A stretch of DNA of 7,147 nucleotides from Bacteroidota bacterium. GTDB taxonomy: Bacteria; Bacteroidota; Bacteroidia; JACCXN01. The position numbers and the translations under genes were made by a program. Under the pieces are notes generated by a model. It did no database searches, was not told the DNA's origin, and saw only the letters and a program-made list of their open reading frames with translations. Positions 6,278-7,147 of this stretch are shown piece by piece; positions within the stretch are counted from its first letter, which is position 1; every line of letters starts with the position of its first letter. The stretch covers positions 1 through 7,147 of the forward strand of contig CANHPJ010000087.1 in assembly GCA_947462515.1 (NCBI GenBank), given 5' to 3'.

Positions 6278-6423
6278 TTAATGAAACTTATTCCAAAACA
6301 AAAAAACAATTTCTTTAGAATCAATAACGCAAAAATGAATAAAATATTTCAAAACTGCATAGTAAGCATACAGTATAAATTAACAATGTAATATTGATAA
6401 GTTATAAGTTTTTCAAATCTTGA

Positions 6424-6442
6424 AGCTCAAGTAAATTGAGCT
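6424..6442 (-). terminator. Small hairpin after the RsmB-type gene, possible terminator
   Basis: AGCTCAA (6424-6430) and TTGAGCT (6436-6442) form a perfect 7-bp stem with a 5-nt loop, 21 nt after the stop codon of the methyltransferase gene on the minus strand. No clean T run follows (TCAAGATTTG), so termination would be weak. The remaining 6278-6423 spacer shows no exact TAnnTTTG element for the OmpA-type gene. Confidence 0.35.
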
Positions 6443-6463
6443 AAACTGATTTATTAAATTCAA

Positions 6464-7147
6464 TTAACTTCTTTTGACAAGCCTTGCTACAAAAAGAGTA
6501 TCCGACCTGCGGTTATATCCTGTAATTAATCCTGAATGTTCAATTTCCAAATTATATTTTTCAGACAAATAATTTACAACATCTTCATTTTCACTTTTGA
6601 AAACCGAACAAGTTATATATACCAATGCTTTACCGGGTTTCAAATAAGGAATAACGTTGGAAGCAATGGTCTTTTGTTTATGCTGAAAACCAAGAATCAT
6701 CTCCTGGGAGAAAAAAGTCAGCATTTCAGGAGTTCTTGCCCAAGTTCCTGAACCCGAGCAAGGAACATCGGCGATGATGCCATCAAAGAAATTGTAAGGT
6801 TTATTTATTTTAAATGAGCCCATCAAATCTGCCTGTTGAACTTGAAAATCTTTGATTCCGGAAAGATGAAACCTGTTTTTAAGGTTTATTAAAATGCGAT
6901 CCCTGGTATCGGTTGCTAAAATTTTCAGGTTTGGAGTGATATCTGAGAGCAGCAAACTTTTTCCGCCTGATGCTGCGCAGCAATCCCACCAATTCTCTCC
7001 TGCTTTGGCCTGAAAATGGTTACCTGTCAATTGGGAGGAAATATCCTGAATTTCGAAAAACCCTTTTTGTTTCGATTTTAAATTTTCTAAAGATGTTCCG
7101 TTCAAAAATGATAGTGAATGGGGAAAAGCTTCATCCCTGACATAATC
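6464..7147 (-). CDS. RsmB/NOL1-NOP2-Sun family rRNA cytosine-5 methyltransferase, 5'-truncated by the window edge
   Basis: The frame is open from the right edge to a TAA at 6464-6466, giving 227 residues of the C-terminal catalytic part. It transfers a methyl group from S-adenosylmethionine to C5 of cytosine in RNA, for RsmB C967 of 16S rRNA. Visible motifs, numbered from the first visible residue: FEIQDISSQ (about 31-39); SAM-binding DCCAASGGKS (55-64); ATDTRD with acidic D80; motif IV DVPCSGSGT with Cys130; and motif VI YITCSVFKSENE with the nucleophile Cys180. Motif I has Ser where many homologues have Pro (AAPGGK); the rest is intact. The TTG at 7105-7103 is not the start: upstream codons continue the family pattern (DYVRDEAFPHSLSFLNGTS). 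The N-terminal part that would separate RsmB from RsmF or archaeal-type homologues is missing, so no symbol is given. Confidence 0.92.
   Translation of the reverse strand, partial: DYVRDEAFPHSLSFLNGTSLENLKSKQKGFFEIQDISSQLTGNHFQAKAGENWWDCCAASGGKSLLLSDITPNLKILATDTRDRILINLKNRFHLSGIKDFQVQQADLMGSFKINKPYNFFDGIIADVPCSGSGTWARTPEMLTFFSQEMILGFQHKQKTIASNVIPYLKPGKALVYITCSVFKSENEDVVNYLSEKYNLEIEHSGLITGYNRRSDTLFVARLVKRS

Noticed and set aside
6536..6751. 71-codon plus-strand frame
   Set aside because: It is antisense to the methyltransferase motif IV-VI region, whose catalytic motifs establish the minus strand as coding.
7103..7105. TTG as the start codon of the methyltransferase
   Set aside because: The frame continues upstream to the window edge with family-like sequence, so this codon is an internal leucine of a truncated gene.

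Overview
The window looks like a piece of a Bacteroidota (Bacteroidetes) chromosome. The evidence is AT-rich DNA, promoter-like elements of the phylum's TAnnTTTG type, a tRNA gene without encoded CCA, no obvious Shine-Dalgarno boxes, and protein architectures typical of the phylum: a TPR/PD40/OmpA outer-envelope protein and a large VWA plus amidotransferase-like membrane protein. No full replication, ribosomal or mobile-element operon is present to narrow this further.

Layout from left to right. Positions 1-183 (+) hold the last 60 residues of an AraC-type regulator cut by the window edge. Positions 184-720 hold no recognisable intact gene but are highly structured. A ~124-nt imperfect palindrome with attC-like geometry begins 13 nt after the araC-type stop codon. 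It is followed by nested inverted repeats (about 424-568) lying inside a 92-codon stop-free minus-strand frame that lacks a usable start. From about 730 everything is on the minus strand. A tRNA-Ser(GCU) at 802-888 has a promoter upstream and a strong intrinsic terminator downstream. Next come a 704-residue VWA/GATase-like membrane protein (1099-3213), fabG (3398-4144), a 682-residue TPR-PD40-CRD-OmpA protein (4229-6277) and the C-terminal 227 residues of an RsmB-type rRNA cytosine-5 methyltransferase (6464 to the right edge).

Transcription of the main block runs RsmB-type -> OmpA-type -> fabG -> VWA-type -> tRNA-Ser. A hairpin terminator between fabG and the VWA gene, together with a -7-like element before fabG, suggests several short transcripts rather than one operon. 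Functionally the genes are mixed: rRNA modification, outer-membrane/peptidoglycan anchoring (the domain order matches type IX secretion PorE-like proteins), fatty-acid elongation, and an envelope protein of unknown role.

The least explained part is the ~540-bp block between the AraC-type gene and the tRNA terminator. It looks like a mobile or repeated element (possibly an integron-type recombination site plus decayed sequence) rather than ordinary spacer. That reading rests on structure alone and needs genome-wide comparison.
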